Below, one piece after another: positions 18,961 through 28,527 of a DNA stretch of 64,000 nt. Position numbers and translations under genes: made by a program. The notes beneath the pieces are model-generated. The model was not told the origin of the DNA, made no database searches, and worked only from the letters and a program-made list of their open reading frames with translations. Each line of letters begins with the position of its first letter. The first letter of the stretch is position 1. This DNA comes from an uncultured Bacilli bacterium (GTDB taxonomy: Bacteria > Bacillota_I > Bacilli_A > RF39 > UBA660): positions 1-64,000 of the forward strand of contig CANRCC010000002.1 of assembly GCA_947629025.1 (NCBI GenBank), written 5' to 3'.

Positions 18961-19869
18961 TTATTTAACTAATTCTATTTCGCTTTTACTTAAACCTGTA
19001 TATTTTGATATTAAATTTATATCTAAATTATCTTTAAGCATATTTCTTATTATTTCATTTTCTTTTCTTGCGATTCCAATTTCTATTCCTTCTTTTATTC
19101 CTTCATGTATTCCTTCTTGTCTTCCCTCTTCTAATCCTTGAATTCTTCCTTTTTTAATACCCTCATTTTCTCCCTCTTCTTTTGCACACATCAAATATAA
19201 TTCTTCTTTACTATATGATAGTAAATTTCTTTTATCATTGCTTAATTTTATTAACTCATCATATATTCTTTCCATTAATTCATCACCCCTTGATAAATTA
19301 TATAATTCTTTCTTATTGACTAACTTTAACATTAAAAATATTTTCTCCATCCTTGTTAACTTTTCTTTATTATAATACTTTTTATAAATTACTTCAAGGT
19401 TAACATGGTATTTTTTTATAAAACTTTTATCTATTATTCCTTTTTCACTTCTTAATTCAAATTTTACTATCTCTCCCTCTTCTTTATACAATGTATAATT
19501 ATCTATATTTATTTGTATTACTATTTTATCTTCATATAAACTTTGTATCTTTGTTATATATGAATTATTTTTCTTTATTATCTTTTTATAATACTTTTTA
19601 TTCATTTCTATATTTATTATTTTATTTTCTATTTCTATTACTAAATCACTTATTTTTCCTTTTTCTTCTATATTTTCTTTGGGCAATTCATTTGATATTA
19701 TTTTCATCTCTCTTAAATCTTCCATTTTTATATCTTCTACTACATACACTATTACCTCTTTTACTAATTTATCTATAGTGGTGAATAATTTTTTAAATAT
19801 TGTATCTGACGTTCCTGGAATTATTTCTCTTTTTCTTCTTTCCAAATCGTCAATATATGTTTTTAACAA
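18961..19869 (-). CDS. Rpn-family PD-(D/E)XK nuclease/transposase-like protein
   Basis: This 302-residue protein has the layout of the recombination-promoting nuclease family: an N-terminal TSDTIFKKLF, then the nuclease core SDLVIEIENKIINIEMNK, where Asp and the distal Glu form the PD-(D/E)XK pattern. A helical middle precedes a C-terminal Gly-Ile repeat (EGIHEGIKEGIEIGI) and the tail NLISKYTGLSKSEIELVK. E. coli RpnA-type relatives cut DNA and raise RecA-independent recombination. The first ATG frame (19896) begins before the AGGAGGTGG site, so TTG at 19869 is the likely start. Confidence 0.82.
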   Translation of the reverse strand: MLKTYIDDLERRKREIIPGTSDTIFKKLFTTIDKLVKEVIVYVVEDIKMEDLREMKIISNELPKENIEEKGKISDLVIEIENKIINIEMNKKYYKKIIKKNNSYITKIQSLYEDKIVIQINIDNYTLYKEEGEIVKFELRSEKGIIDKSFIKKYHVNLEVIYKKYYNKEKLTRMEKIFLMLKLVNKKELYNLSRGDELMERIYDELIKLSNDKRNLLSYSKEELYLMCAKEEGENEGIKKGRIQGLEEGRQEGIHEGIKEGIEIGIARKENEIIRNMLKDNLDINLISKYTGLSKSEIELVK

Positions 19870-19920
19870 TCTACCACCTCCTATAATATATTTCACTACT
19901 TACTTATTATTTTCCCCTAA

Positions 19921-19950
19921 AAAAATAAAAAAAGTACTAAATTAGTACTT
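19921..19950 (-). terminator. Terminator-like hairpin upstream of the Rpn gene
   Basis: A 9-bp perfect stem (AAGTACTAA/TTAGTACTT, 19932-19950) is followed on the minus strand by a run of Ts and then TTTAGGGGA, a segment also found upstream of the Rpn gene at 51139. Confidence 0.55.
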
Positions 19951-20006
19951 ATAAACTATTACACAAATAAAACATTTACATACTATAATATGAAAGGAGT
20001 ATTTTT

Positions 20007-20270
20007 ATGAATTCAAACTATAGACCATATACATATACTAGTTACTCTACAAACAATTTACCATCAAATTTAAATTCACAATATAAAATAACAAATCAAA
20101 ATGATGAAAGACTTGTTGGTGGATTCCTTGGACCATTTATATTAGGTGGAATTACTGGAGGATTAGTATCACCATTCTTTTATGGAGGATACAATAATAG
20201 ACCACCAGTATATTATTATCAACCAGGACCTTATAGACCACCATATTATGGACCAGGCGGTATATATTAA
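20007..20270 (+). CDS. Small Gly/Pro/Tyr-rich protein
   Basis: This 87-residue protein has a polar, Asn/Ser/Tyr-rich first half, then a glycine-rich hydrophobic stretch (GGFLGPFILGGITGGL) and a tail of PPVYYYQPGPYRPPYYGPGG type. Such composition is seen in surface or spore-coat proteins of Bacillota, but no family can be assigned. Start ATG follows a clear GAAAGGAGT site. It is alone on the plus strand, between hairpins on both sides. Confidence 0.7.
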   Translation: MNSNYRPYTYTSYSTNNLPSNLNSQYKITNQNDERLVGGFLGPFILGGITGGLVSPFFYGGYNNRPPVYYYQPGPYRPPYYGPGGIY

Positions 20271-20299
20271 AAAATTCTTATTTTTTTAAGAATTTTTTA
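20269..20299. terminator. Bidirectional terminator
   Basis: AAAAAATTCTTA and TAAGAATTTTTT pair across a T-rich loop between two converging genes. A/T flanks suit termination in both directions. Confidence 0.65.
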
Positions 20300-20980
20300 A
20301 TTTAAAATTAAATCTATTTCTTCATCACTTAAATATTTTTTAAATTTACTAATTGACTTATTAATAAATGAATAATCACTTTTATTACGGTGAATATCAC
20401 TGCCTACAAAATCAACTAATTTACTTTTCAATATTTTTTTAACTGTCTTTTGTGGTTTCTTTCCATATTTACCTAAAATACTTTCTAAATTAATTTGAAA
20501 TAAAACTCCACTATTATGAATTTCAACTAATTCGTCAAAATGATCATGGAAATAAATATATCTTTCAGGATGCGCTAATACAACTTTATAATCTTTCTGA
20601 ATTAACTCATAAAATATATCCATGTAACCATTAAATATACCACTCATAGGAAGCTCTATAAGTAAGTAATTAGATTTACCAAGAGTACTTATTTCTTTCT
20701 TTTCTAATAAATCAAGAATATTTTCACTTATATAAATCTCATTACCTAAAAATATTTTTATATTAATATTATTCTCTTTTAATTTTTTTTCAATTTGTTT
20801 TATCTTAGATAAATTATTCTTTCTATTACTTGTATAAGAACTATATTCAATATAATGTGGAGTTAAAAATACATCAGTAACACCATTTTTACTCATATTT
20901 TTTAATATTTCTATGCTTTCATCTATATTTTTAACACCATCATCAACATCATAAAGAATATGGGTATGAAGATCAACCAT
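20297..20980 (-). CDS. CpsB/YwqE-type PHP-domain tyrosine-protein phosphatase
   Basis: These metal-dependent phosphatases dephosphorylate the BY-kinase that controls polysaccharide assembly. The 227-residue protein begins MVDLHTHILYDVDDG (metal ligands of the PHP fold) and contains FLTPHYIE, GNEIY, AHPERY and VGSDIHRN, the full set of PHP motifs. An upstream frame to 21031 exists, but ATG at 20980 has a GGAG site and gives the canonical N-terminus. It overlaps the end of its likely substrate gene by 8 bp. Last gene of the wall-polysaccharide control set. Confidence 0.92.
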   Translation of the reverse strand: MVDLHTHILYDVDDGVKNIDESIEILKNMSKNGVTDVFLTPHYIEYSSYTSNRKNNLSKIKQIEKKLKENNINIKIFLGNEIYISENILDLLEKKEISTLGKSNYLLIELPMSGIFNGYMDIFYELIQKDYKVVLAHPERYIYFHDHFDELVEIHNSGVLFQINLESILGKYGKKPQKTVKKILKSKLVDFVGSDIHRNKSDYSFINKSISKFKKYLSDEEIDLILN

Positions 20981-22349
20981 TTTTCTTATCTCCATAATAA
21001 GAATAATATTTACCATAAACTCTTCCAGCATTCATATCAATTTTATTTAATACATCACCTGCTATATTAGCATTAACACTTTCTAATGCTTTTTTAGTGC
21101 TATCAAGAAGAGCTTTTGTAGTTTTACCTTCAGCACTAACTATTAAAGTTTTATCAACTAATCTAGACATTATAATTGAATCAGATAAACCATTACATGG
21201 AACACCATCAAATATAACTAAATCATATTTTACTTTTAATTTTGTTATTAATTCTTTATTTTTTTCTGAATTAAGTAATTCACTAGGATTAGGAGGTATA
21301 GTTCCGCAAGTTAATAAATATAAATTTTTGACACTTGTTTTCTTTATATACCCTGAATTTAAGTTGTTTAAATCATCTATAAGTAAATTAGATAATCCCT
21401 CTTTATTAGACACATTAAATATCTTATGTTGTCTTCCCTTTCTCATATCACAATCAACTACAAGAACCTTTATACCTGTTTGAGCAAAAGCTATTGCTAA
21501 ATTAGCAGATATAAAACTTTTACCTTCACCAGGAATGGAACTAGTAATTAAAAGTGTATCTAGTTTTTTATCTACTGAAGAAAATTGTAAATTAGTTCTT
21601 AAAGTTTTAATACCCTCACTTATAAGTGATTTAGGATATTTACTAACAATAAGTTCAGTATGAGCAATATTATCTCTTCTTTTTATATCATTAAGTCCTA
21701 TTTTACCAACAATAGGTATTTTTAATTCTTCTTCTAAATTATCAGTATATTTAATAGTATCATCAAAATAATAAATTATAAATAATATTGATATAATAAT
21801 AATAAGACCTAACATAAATGAAATCATTGCGTCCTTTTGAGTAGTATTATTAGCTACTGTTTTTGGGGTTATTGCTTCATCAACTATCTTAATATTATTT
21901 ATTCCATATATTTCAGATACTGCAATGCTAAATGATTCAGCAGTTTTATTTGCAATACTTTTAGATAACTCTGCATCTGGATTTCTAACAGATATTTTTA
22001 ACATTTCAGTATTAGATACTAACTGAATATTTATATTTTTAGCCAAATCTGAAACACTATAGTTTATATCTAAACTTTCAATTACATCATTTAAAACTCT
22101 TCTGCTTTTAATAAGTTCACTATAAGTTGATACTAAACTTTTATTTAAATTTATATCATTAGAATTTATTGATGTTTCATCAGTTGTAACTTTAGTTAAA
22201 AGAAGTGTTGTATTTGCTTCATATAATGGTTCTTTTATATACTTTGAATATATAAATGATATCATTAAAAAAGCAAAAGATACAATTAAAATTGCAGCAA
22301 TATTTTCAAGTAAGAACTTAAAGAAATCCTTTATATTTATTTCTTCCAT
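20973..22349 (-). CDS. Fused Wzz chain-length regulator and tyrosine autokinase (CpsC-CpsD/Wzc type)
   Basis: The 458-residue protein joins an N-terminal Wzz domain (membrane helices near residues 15-35 and 175-195 around an outer loop) to a cytoplasmic BY-kinase. Kinase motifs are Walker A SSIPGEGKS, Walker A' VLVVDCDMRKG and Walker B YDLVIFDGVP. The C-terminus has a tyrosine cluster (GRVYGKYYSYYGDKK), the expected autophosphorylation site. Most Bacillota split these domains into two proteins; here they are fused. The phosphatase gene follows directly. Confidence 0.93.
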   Translation of the reverse strand: MEEINIKDFFKFLLENIAAILIVSFAFLMISFIYSKYIKEPLYEANTTLLLTKVTTDETSINSNDINLNKSLVSTYSELIKSRRVLNDVIESLDINYSVSDLAKNINIQLVSNTEMLKISVRNPDAELSKSIANKTAESFSIAVSEIYGINNIKIVDEAITPKTVANNTTQKDAMISFMLGLIIIISILFIIYYFDDTIKYTDNLEEELKIPIVGKIGLNDIKRRDNIAHTELIVSKYPKSLISEGIKTLRTNLQFSSVDKKLDTLLITSSIPGEGKSFISANLAIAFAQTGIKVLVVDCDMRKGRQHKIFNVSNKEGLSNLLIDDLNNLNSGYIKKTSVKNLYLLTCGTIPPNPSELLNSEKNKELITKLKVKYDLVIFDGVPCNGLSDSIIMSRLVDKTLIVSAEGKTTKALLDSTKKALESVNANIAGDVLNKIDMNAGRVYGKYYSYYGDKKNG

Positions 22350-22429
22350 TATAAAGCCCCTTTCACCTATTTTTATTATATCATATCAATGTGTATTTTT
22401 TTTACAAATAATGAGCATTTTACACATTA

Positions 22430-23866
22430 TTAGTCATATAAAACAGCATTAATCTTATCTTTTGCATTTTCTATAGTTTCTTCATTTGGATATGTAACAT
22501 AAAGTTTAATATTACCCATACTATATGTATAATCATTTCCAGCAGTTCCACCAACTGATGTAGATTCAATATTCCAATTACTAACACTTGATAATTGTGA
22601 TTTAACTAATGAAGTTATTTCATCATAAGTCATATTTGTTTCAAATGAACCATCAATAGCATTCAATATATCATTATATTTGGTTAACACAGATGGATTG
22701 CTTAATTTATTTATCATAGCAGTTATAACTTTTTGTTGGTTTTCTCCTCTTGAATAATCTCCAGCTGCTAATGACTTTCTTTCTCTTGCAAATGCAAGTG
22801 CACAGTTACCATTTAGATGCTGAGTTTCCCTTTTTATATAACATTTTTCTTTATTTATAGTCATACTGAATGATGCATCTGATGTAATATCTATTCCACC
22901 CATTACATCAACACTATTAACTAGTGTTGGAAAACTAACTTTTGCATAATAATTAATATTTGTATCAAATAAATCTTCTAAAGTTCCTACACTCATATTA
23001 ACACCATATATACCAGCATGAGTAAGTTTATCTTTAGTACCTGTTGTACCATGTAATTGAACATAATAATCTCTTGGAATATTTACAAGTTGTATCTTAT
23101 GATTTTTTGGATTAACAGCAGCAAGTATATTAACGTCACTTCTATCATTGTCAGATAACTCATCTCTTGTATCTGAACCACTTATATAAAATACAAATGG
23201 ATCTTTAGTTACGTCAACTTTTTTACTCTTATTTCTATTAGTTATATATACTGTATATGTATAAATAACCTTTGTATTTTCAATAAATTCTTTTTGATTA
23301 TCTTCTATCAACTTAATAACAGAACTATCTAACATAATCGCATCAAGAGATTTACTATTTAAATCAACAATAAGATTAGTTATATCCTCATCTTTTTCAT
23401 TATAAGTTAAATTAGTTATTTTATTAAATCTTTCTTTTGCTTTTTGTAAATTCGGATTAGTTACTAAAAATCCAATATTTTTATTATTTAAATCATTTAT
23501 TTTAGTATAAGCACTATCTTTTAATACAAGAACTGAATAAGTCTGTTTTTCTTTTGAATCACCAGTCATATTTTCAACAAATTTAATAGTAGTATAAAGA
23601 TAATTGATAGCAAAGAAATATACAACTATTAATACTATTGATAACATATAAAAGAATATTTTTGAAAATTTCCTAGTTTTCTTTCTAAACAATTTAAATA
23701 ATATGAATGCATATATTAATATTAATATTGCACCCACAATAGTTAATAAATTTGTATCTAAAACATTTAGTTTATTTATAAAATAAAATAATAATAAAGA
23801 TGATAATACTAAAAGTATACTTATTATTATTTTAAAAGCCTTATTTTCTTTTTTTTTCTTTCTCAC
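22430..23866 (-). CDS. LytR-CpsA-Psr (LCP) family wall polymer ligase
   Basis: LCP enzymes move lipid-linked glycopolymers onto peptidoglycan. The 478-residue protein has several N-terminal membrane helices (about 10-30, 38-56, 70-90), an extracellular accessory domain (about 95-215) and the LCP core with SGSDTRDE, NIPRDYYVQL, KLTHAGIYG, GGIDI and FARERKS...GDYSRGENQQK, including the Arg and Asp residues that bind pyrophosphate. Promoter 23893-23921 lies upstream, so the gene may be expressed separately from the acyltransferase genes. Confidence 0.94.
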   Translation of the reverse strand: MRKKKKENKAFKIIISILLVLSSLLLFYFINKLNVLDTNLLTIVGAILILIYAFILFKLFRKKTRKFSKIFFYMLSIVLIVVYFFAINYLYTTIKFVENMTGDSKEKQTYSVLVLKDSAYTKINDLNNKNIGFLVTNPNLQKAKERFNKITNLTYNEKDEDITNLIVDLNSKSLDAIMLDSSVIKLIEDNQKEFIENTKVIYTYTVYITNRNKSKKVDVTKDPFVFYISGSDTRDELSDNDRSDVNILAAVNPKNHKIQLVNIPRDYYVQLHGTTGTKDKLTHAGIYGVNMSVGTLEDLFDTNINYYAKVSFPTLVNSVDVMGGIDITSDASFSMTINKEKCYIKRETQHLNGNCALAFARERKSLAAGDYSRGENQQKVITAMINKLSNPSVLTKYNDILNAIDGSFETNMTYDEITSLVKSQLSSVSNWNIESTSVGGTAGNDYTYSMGNIKLYVTYPNEETIENAKDKINAVLYD

Positions 23867-23892
23867 ATTTATCCCTCTTTCACTACTATACC

Positions 23893-23921
23893 ATTATATA
23901 TTTTTTTTTAAACTTTTGCAA
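23893..23921 (-). promoter_or_regulatory. Promoter of the LCP gene
   Basis: TTGCAA (23916-23921), 17-bp spacer, TATAAT (23893-23898). An overlapping TGGTATAGT could serve as an alternative extended -10. Confidence 0.5.
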
Positions 23922-23988
23922 TAGTAGTTAACAATTTATGTATATATTAAATAACTGATATATTATATAAGTAATTAAGAATTTTCAT

Positions 23989-25002
23989 CTAAATTGTGTA
24001 ATTTATTTTTTCTATTTTATCATCTATTATTCTTTTCATAAACATTCTTCTTATCTGTTCTATAACTACACAAATAATATATATACAAATACAAGTAATA
24101 ATCAAATGTAAAACTAAATATTTATTATTCCAATAATAATTTGTATGAAAGATATTTTGATATATTGTTTTGGTAATTAAAGGATTCTCATGAATAATAT
24201 ATGTACTAAATGTAAATGACGCCAAATTATTTATATATTTATTATTTTTAATATTAATTGATTTAAAAGTTTTAAACAATGCAATAGAACTTATAAGATT
24301 AAAAATGGAATTATAAGCAATAGCTCGTGTTGAAAACAAATAAAATATAGTAGTTATAATTGTGCATAAAAAATATGTTAATATACTTTGTTTTATGGAT
24401 TTTTTATTATCACAATAAATTTTAATATATGAACCTATTAAGTACAATGTTACAAAATTAATTATTCCATAACCACTATCCTTAATTGTTGTTTTTGACC
24501 AAAAAGTTGGCCATATATAAAAGAAAATAATAAGAATTAATAATAATATTTTATATTGTTTTTTATTTATATTATTAATTATTTTATTTATAAATGGTAT
24601 AAGTAAATATAAAATAATATATATAATTACAAACCACCTATCTATAATTGAAAATATAATTGATTTCAATAAATGTATATTTATATTATTAAAATTAAAT
24701 ATAATATAAAATAGACTTATAATTATTCCATAAAACATCATTAAATATGCTAAATGTATTACCTTAGCTATTCTTATTTTTTCCTTGTTATTCATAAAAT
24801 AACCTGTAATTAATACAAATACATTGCATGATATTATACATGCACTTTCAATAAAGCGAATAAAATAGTAATTTGCATTATCTTTTGAAACAAAAGATAA
24901 TGCTCCACCCATACCGCCATTATTGTAATGCAACACAATTATCATAAATATAGCTAAAATTCTTAATAATTCAAAATTAGAATTTCTTTCTTTAATTTCC
25001 AT
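23989..25002 (-). CDS. Acyltransferase 3 family membrane protein
   Basis: This 337-residue protein has about ten membrane helices. The N-terminus RNSNFELLRILAIFMIIVLHY has the Arg and His (LHY) typical of the acyltransferase 3 (OafA/WecH) family, which O-acetylates sugars using acetyl-CoA. It lies among polysaccharide genes, so a role in modifying the surface polymer is likely. The substrate sugar cannot be read from the sequence. Confidence 0.88.
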   Translation of the reverse strand: MEIKERNSNFELLRILAIFMIIVLHYNNGGMGGALSFVSKDNANYYFIRFIESACIISCNVFVLITGYFMNNKEKIRIAKVIHLAYLMMFYGIIISLFYIIFNFNNINIHLLKSIIFSIIDRWFVIIYIILYLLIPFINKIINNINKKQYKILLLILIIFFYIWPTFWSKTTIKDSGYGIINFVTLYLIGSYIKIYCDNKKSIKQSILTYFLCTIITTIFYLFSTRAIAYNSIFNLISSIALFKTFKSINIKNNKYINNLASFTFSTYIIHENPLITKTIYQNIFHTNYYWNNKYLVLHLIITCICIYIICVVIEQIRRMFMKRIIDDKIEKINYTI

Positions 25003-25109
25003 TGTTTTTTCTCCCTCAAACTATAATATTTAAATGACTTATTTTAAATACAATAATAAACCGTAATATCAAATTTATAAAGTATAATTACTTAATAATT
25101 ATTAATTTA

Positions 25110-26150
25110 TTAATTATTCATATTATTTTCCAATAATGAATCAAAATTTTTCCCGGATAATTTTTTAAAATTTACTTTAAGTTGATTATATTCTTCTTCC
25201 CATGATAAATAGTTTTTATCTTTTCTATGATCTGGTAATTCATAATTTTTACTTAAATAATCAGAAAAATACAGAGTAAACTTGGTTGCACCATATACAT
25301 TTAAGTGAGCAAAATCTAAAAAATCTTTAGAATAATCAACATCAAAATCGTTAACCAAATTAAAATTCAATACATTATATTTATTATCTTCAATAATTGA
25401 AATTGCATCATTTATTTTTTTATTTTCTTCTAATTTATATAATCTTTTTGGTACTATGAACAATACATTTAAATTTTCTTTTTTTATATAATTAAGTAAT
25501 TTCTGAAGTACTATTTTATTTTCTTCAGGTAATTCTATTATATCATTTGAATAGTCACTCTTTATTTGTTTTTGTCTAACAAGATTATCATATGACATTT
25601 TGTAACCCTTGTAATAACTTTTATCTAATCCTAAATTAAACGAAATTACCCATGGTTGTTTCCAAATATCATGATATAAAAATTGACTAAAATAATAATT
25701 TATATAATCTTCTTTTTTTATGTTTGAATAGTTTAAATGAGCATTTATTGCATCAAGCTTATTTTTTGAAAATTTCATAGTATCTGTAACTTTTCTTATT
25801 GCTCCTTCTTCTATTTTTGAATATGAATCTGCAACCCTAGATATATCTATGATATATAAATTAGGTGTTTGTCTTTTTTCTGATTCTTTTATTAAATATT
25901 GAACAGCAATAAAAGGTTGTGCACTAGAAGATAGACATCCAGTTGTAAAACCATATTTATTATAAGCGAGTACAGTATTAAAATGTGAATGAACATTGCT
26001 ACCACCTATATAAATAACATCTAAAGAATCTTTTGGTTCATCGTAAAAATATGATATAGGATTTTTTTCTATCCATAATATTTTAAAAACAAAACAATAT
26101 AAAATTATAAAAATAATTATAAAAATAATAAATTTGAAAAAATTTTTCAA
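25110..26150 (-). CDS. Membrane-anchored SGNH-like protein, partner of the MBOAT acyltransferase
   Basis: The 346-residue protein has one N-terminal membrane helix (KFIIFIIIFIILYCFVF), then an extracytoplasmic domain with VIYIGGSNVHSHF in the place of the GDS block and DFAHLNVYGATKF in the place of the DxxH block. The layout resembles DltD and AlgJ/AlgX-type proteins that work with MBOAT acyltransferases. It lies 12 bp downstream of the MBOAT gene. A Ser in GGSNVH and the Asp/His of the last block could form the catalytic triad. Confidence 0.78.
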   Translation of the reverse strand: MKNFFKFIIFIIIFIILYCFVFKILWIEKNPISYFYDEPKDSLDVIYIGGSNVHSHFNTVLAYNKYGFTTGCLSSSAQPFIAVQYLIKESEKRQTPNLYIIDISRVADSYSKIEEGAIRKVTDTMKFSKNKLDAINAHLNYSNIKKEDYINYYFSQFLYHDIWKQPWVISFNLGLDKSYYKGYKMSYDNLVRQKQIKSDYSNDIIELPEENKIVLQKLLNYIKKENLNVLFIVPKRLYKLEENKKINDAISIIEDNKYNVLNFNLVNDFDVDYSKDFLDFAHLNVYGATKFTLYFSDYLSKNYELPDHRKDKNYLSWEEEYNQLKVNFKKLSGKNFDSLLENNMNN

Positions 26151-26162
26151 GATATCACCTTC

Positions 26163-27689
26163 TTAAAATTGTCTATATATAAATGTAGCTGGATCATAAC
26201 CTGGACCATAACAACCAAAAATTATTATTAAAAATAATATAGCATAAATAATAAACCAACGAACAACAATATTTTGTTTTAAAATTTTTTCCCTAACATT
26301 TCCCTTTTTTTCTAATACTTCTATTATAAATACTAGAAATATAGCAATTATGAAAATTAGAAATTCTAACATTCCACCCTTACTGGCTAAGTCGAACAAT
26401 TTATTTCCAGTTGTTACATGATTTTTAAAAATACTCTTTATTATTTGAATAGCATTAGAAACAGAACTAGCTCTAAAGAAAATCATTGAAAATGAAAATA
26501 AAAGATAAGTTCTTATATTCTGATATAATCTATATATAAAAGAATTAGTATTGATTTTTAATTTATTATTAATTTTTAATGCTACTGGTTGCAATATATC
26601 TTCAAGGAAAATATAGATAAATTGCAGTAATCCAGTACCAATTATAAATGTATATGCACCTCCATGCCAAATACCTATCAAAATCCACATGATGAACATT
26701 GATAAATATAGAGGTATTTTCTTACCTATCTTCTTTCCAAATATTTTTTTACATCTTACATTCAAAGATTGCATAAAATTAGACTTTAATAGTGGATAAA
26801 ATATATAATCTTTAAGCCATGCTCCTAATGTTATATGCCAATTTCTCCAAAATTCTGTTATAGTTTTTGAAAGTAGTGGTGATGTAAAGTTTTCTGGTAA
26901 TTTTATTCCTATTATTTCTGATATTCCCATTATTATATCTATTGAACCAGAAAAATTGGAATACAACTGTAAAGTAAATAACAATACTGCTATTAATATG
27001 TATATTCCACTATATGATGATAAATTTCCATAAATTGTATCGACGATTACCGCAAATCGTTGCGAAATTACCATTATTTTAACAAATCCAAAGCATATTC
27101 TAAGTAATCCACTACAAAATGAATAGTAATTAAATTTATGACCTTCATATAGATCATTTTTAGTATCATTATATCTAATAAAAGGACCAGAATTTAAAAT
27201 TGGAAAATATGACATAAATAACATACATTTAAAAATATTTTTTTGTGCTTTGCATGTACCTCTTTTAATATCTACTAAATAACTAATCATTATTAAGGAA
27301 TAATAGCTAATTCCTATGAGTGAATTTCTATAAACTAAATTAAATGTATAATTAATATTAAATAAATTACAAAAATGATTTAATGTAGTTAAAAATAGAT
27401 TAGTATATTTTAAATATAATAAAAGACACAAAATTATCCCAATTCCAAGCAAAAAAAATAAATTACCCTTTTTTGTAGTCTTATATTTATCTATTAAAAG
27501 ACCAAAAATATATGATGACAAAAGAACTACTAAGGCCTGTATTATAGTATATAATGAAAAATTATCATAAAACAAGAAAAAAATACTTGATATTAGTAAA
27601 ACCATCCACTTAAATCTCTTAGGTGTAATAAAGTAAATTACTATAACAATTATGCTAAATAATGCAAAAATTATTGACGTTAAACCCAT
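26163..27689 (-). CDS. MBOAT-family membrane O-acyltransferase
   Basis: The 508-residue, multi-helix protein carries the MBOAT hallmarks: FNYYSFCSGLLRICFGFVK, EFWRNWHITLGAWLKDYIFYPL and the invariant His in LIGIWHGGAYTFIIGTGL. It resembles DltB and AlgI, which pass acyl groups from a cytoplasmic donor across the membrane to surface polymers. ATG at 27689 with AAGGAGAAG is preferred over the ATG at 27710, which would place the ribosome site inside the gene. It pairs with the SGNH gene just downstream and, functionally, with the ACP cluster upstream. Confidence 0.92.
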   Translation of the reverse strand: MGLTSIIFALFSIIVIVIYFITPKRFKWMVLLISSIFFLFYDNFSLYTIIQALVVLLSSYIFGLLIDKYKTTKKGNLFFLLGIGIILCLLLYLKYTNLFLTTLNHFCNLFNINYTFNLVYRNSLIGISYYSLIMISYLVDIKRGTCKAQKNIFKCMLFMSYFPILNSGPFIRYNDTKNDLYEGHKFNYYSFCSGLLRICFGFVKIMVISQRFAVIVDTIYGNLSSYSGIYILIAVLLFTLQLYSNFSGSIDIIMGISEIIGIKLPENFTSPLLSKTITEFWRNWHITLGAWLKDYIFYPLLKSNFMQSLNVRCKKIFGKKIGKKIPLYLSMFIMWILIGIWHGGAYTFIIGTGLLQFIYIFLEDILQPVALKINNKLKINTNSFIYRLYQNIRTYLLFSFSMIFFRASSVSNAIQIIKSIFKNHVTTGNKLFDLASKGGMLEFLIFIIAIFLVFIIEVLEKKGNVREKILKQNIVVRWFIIYAILFLIIIFGCYGPGYDPATFIYRQF

Positions 27690-27728
27690 ATTACTTCTCC
27701 TTAACTTCATATATGACTAATAAACAAA

Positions 27729-27752
27729 TTCAGTATTTAGTAAAATACTGAA
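27729..27752. terminator. Hairpin between the SDR and MBOAT genes
   Basis: A 10-bp perfect stem (TTCAGTATTT/AAATACTGAA) with a 4-nt loop, T-rich on the minus side. It may end the FkbH-ACP-MaoC-SDR transcript or reduce read-through into the MBOAT gene. Confidence 0.55.
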
Positions 27753-27792
27753 TAAAATTATAATATATAAAAATAAATTGGTCAAATATTTT

Positions 27793-28527
27793 TTAAATCA
27801 AATTTCCATTTGTAATAGCAATATTTTGTCCTGTAATACTATTTGATTTGTCAGATAATAAAAATTCAAACATTGGTATTACATCTTCTATTTTTAAATT
27901 TTCTCCGGTTGTACTATTCATTGCATTTTGTTTTACAATTAATTCTGGAATATTTTCTAAAAATTTTGTTTCTATCATTGTTGGTGAAATTCCATTTATC
28001 CTAATTCCCTTATCAGAATATTCTGCAGATATTGCTTTAACAAAACCCAATAAAGCATATTTTGAAGTTACATAACTAGCTAAATATTTTGGAGGAATAT
28101 TTGTTGTGCATGATGTTAGCATCACAATAATTTTTCCAAATTTATTTTTAGACATTATTGGTATAATTCCATTTAATATTATTACAAGTGAACGAAGTGC
28201 TATATTTATGTCTGTTTGAAATTTTTCCCAAGTAATTTTATTGAATTTAATGTTTTCAAATTTTCCAGCTGGAAGATGTACAATATGTGTAGGAATCTTA
28301 TTCATATTTTTGATTTCTTCTACAAATTTATAAGTATCTTCTTCATCTAAAAAGTTCCCTTTTAATAAAATTAGTTTATCTCCTATTTCATTTTTTAATT
28401 CTTGTAATTTACTATCGTCACCGATATGATGAGCAATAATATAATCATAATCTTTATAGATTTTTTTTATTAAATTTGTTCCTATATCACTTGATGCACC
28501 TGTCACTAATAATATTTTCTCATTCAT
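27793..28527 (-). CDS. Short-chain dehydrogenase/reductase (3-oxoacyl-ACP reductase-like)
   Basis: This 244-residue Rossmann protein has the cofactor motif TGASSDIGTNLI, the catalytic Tyr-Lys pair in YLASYVTSKYALLGFVKA and the INGISPTMIET segment after it. The family reduces beta-ketoacyl thioesters or sugars. Its overlap of 8 bp with the MaoC-like gene, and the ACP and FkbH genes behind that, suggest it acts on an ACP-bound intermediate. Exact substrate unknown. Confidence 0.87.
   Translation of the reverse strand: MNEKILLVTGASSDIGTNLIKKIYKDYDYIIAHHIGDDSKLQELKNEIGDKLILLKGNFLDEEDTYKFVEEIKNMNKIPTHIVHLPAGKFENIKFNKITWEKFQTDINIALRSLVIILNGIIPIMSKNKFGKIIVMLTSCTTNIPPKYLASYVTSKYALLGFVKAISAEYSDKGIRINGISPTMIETKFLENIPELIVKQNAMNSTTGENLKIEDVIPMFEFLLSDKSNSITGQNIAITNGNLI

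Noticed and set aside
18961-19950. Insertion sequence around the Rpn gene
   Set aside because: I found no terminal inverted repeats or target duplications; only a shared AGGGGA motif upstream.
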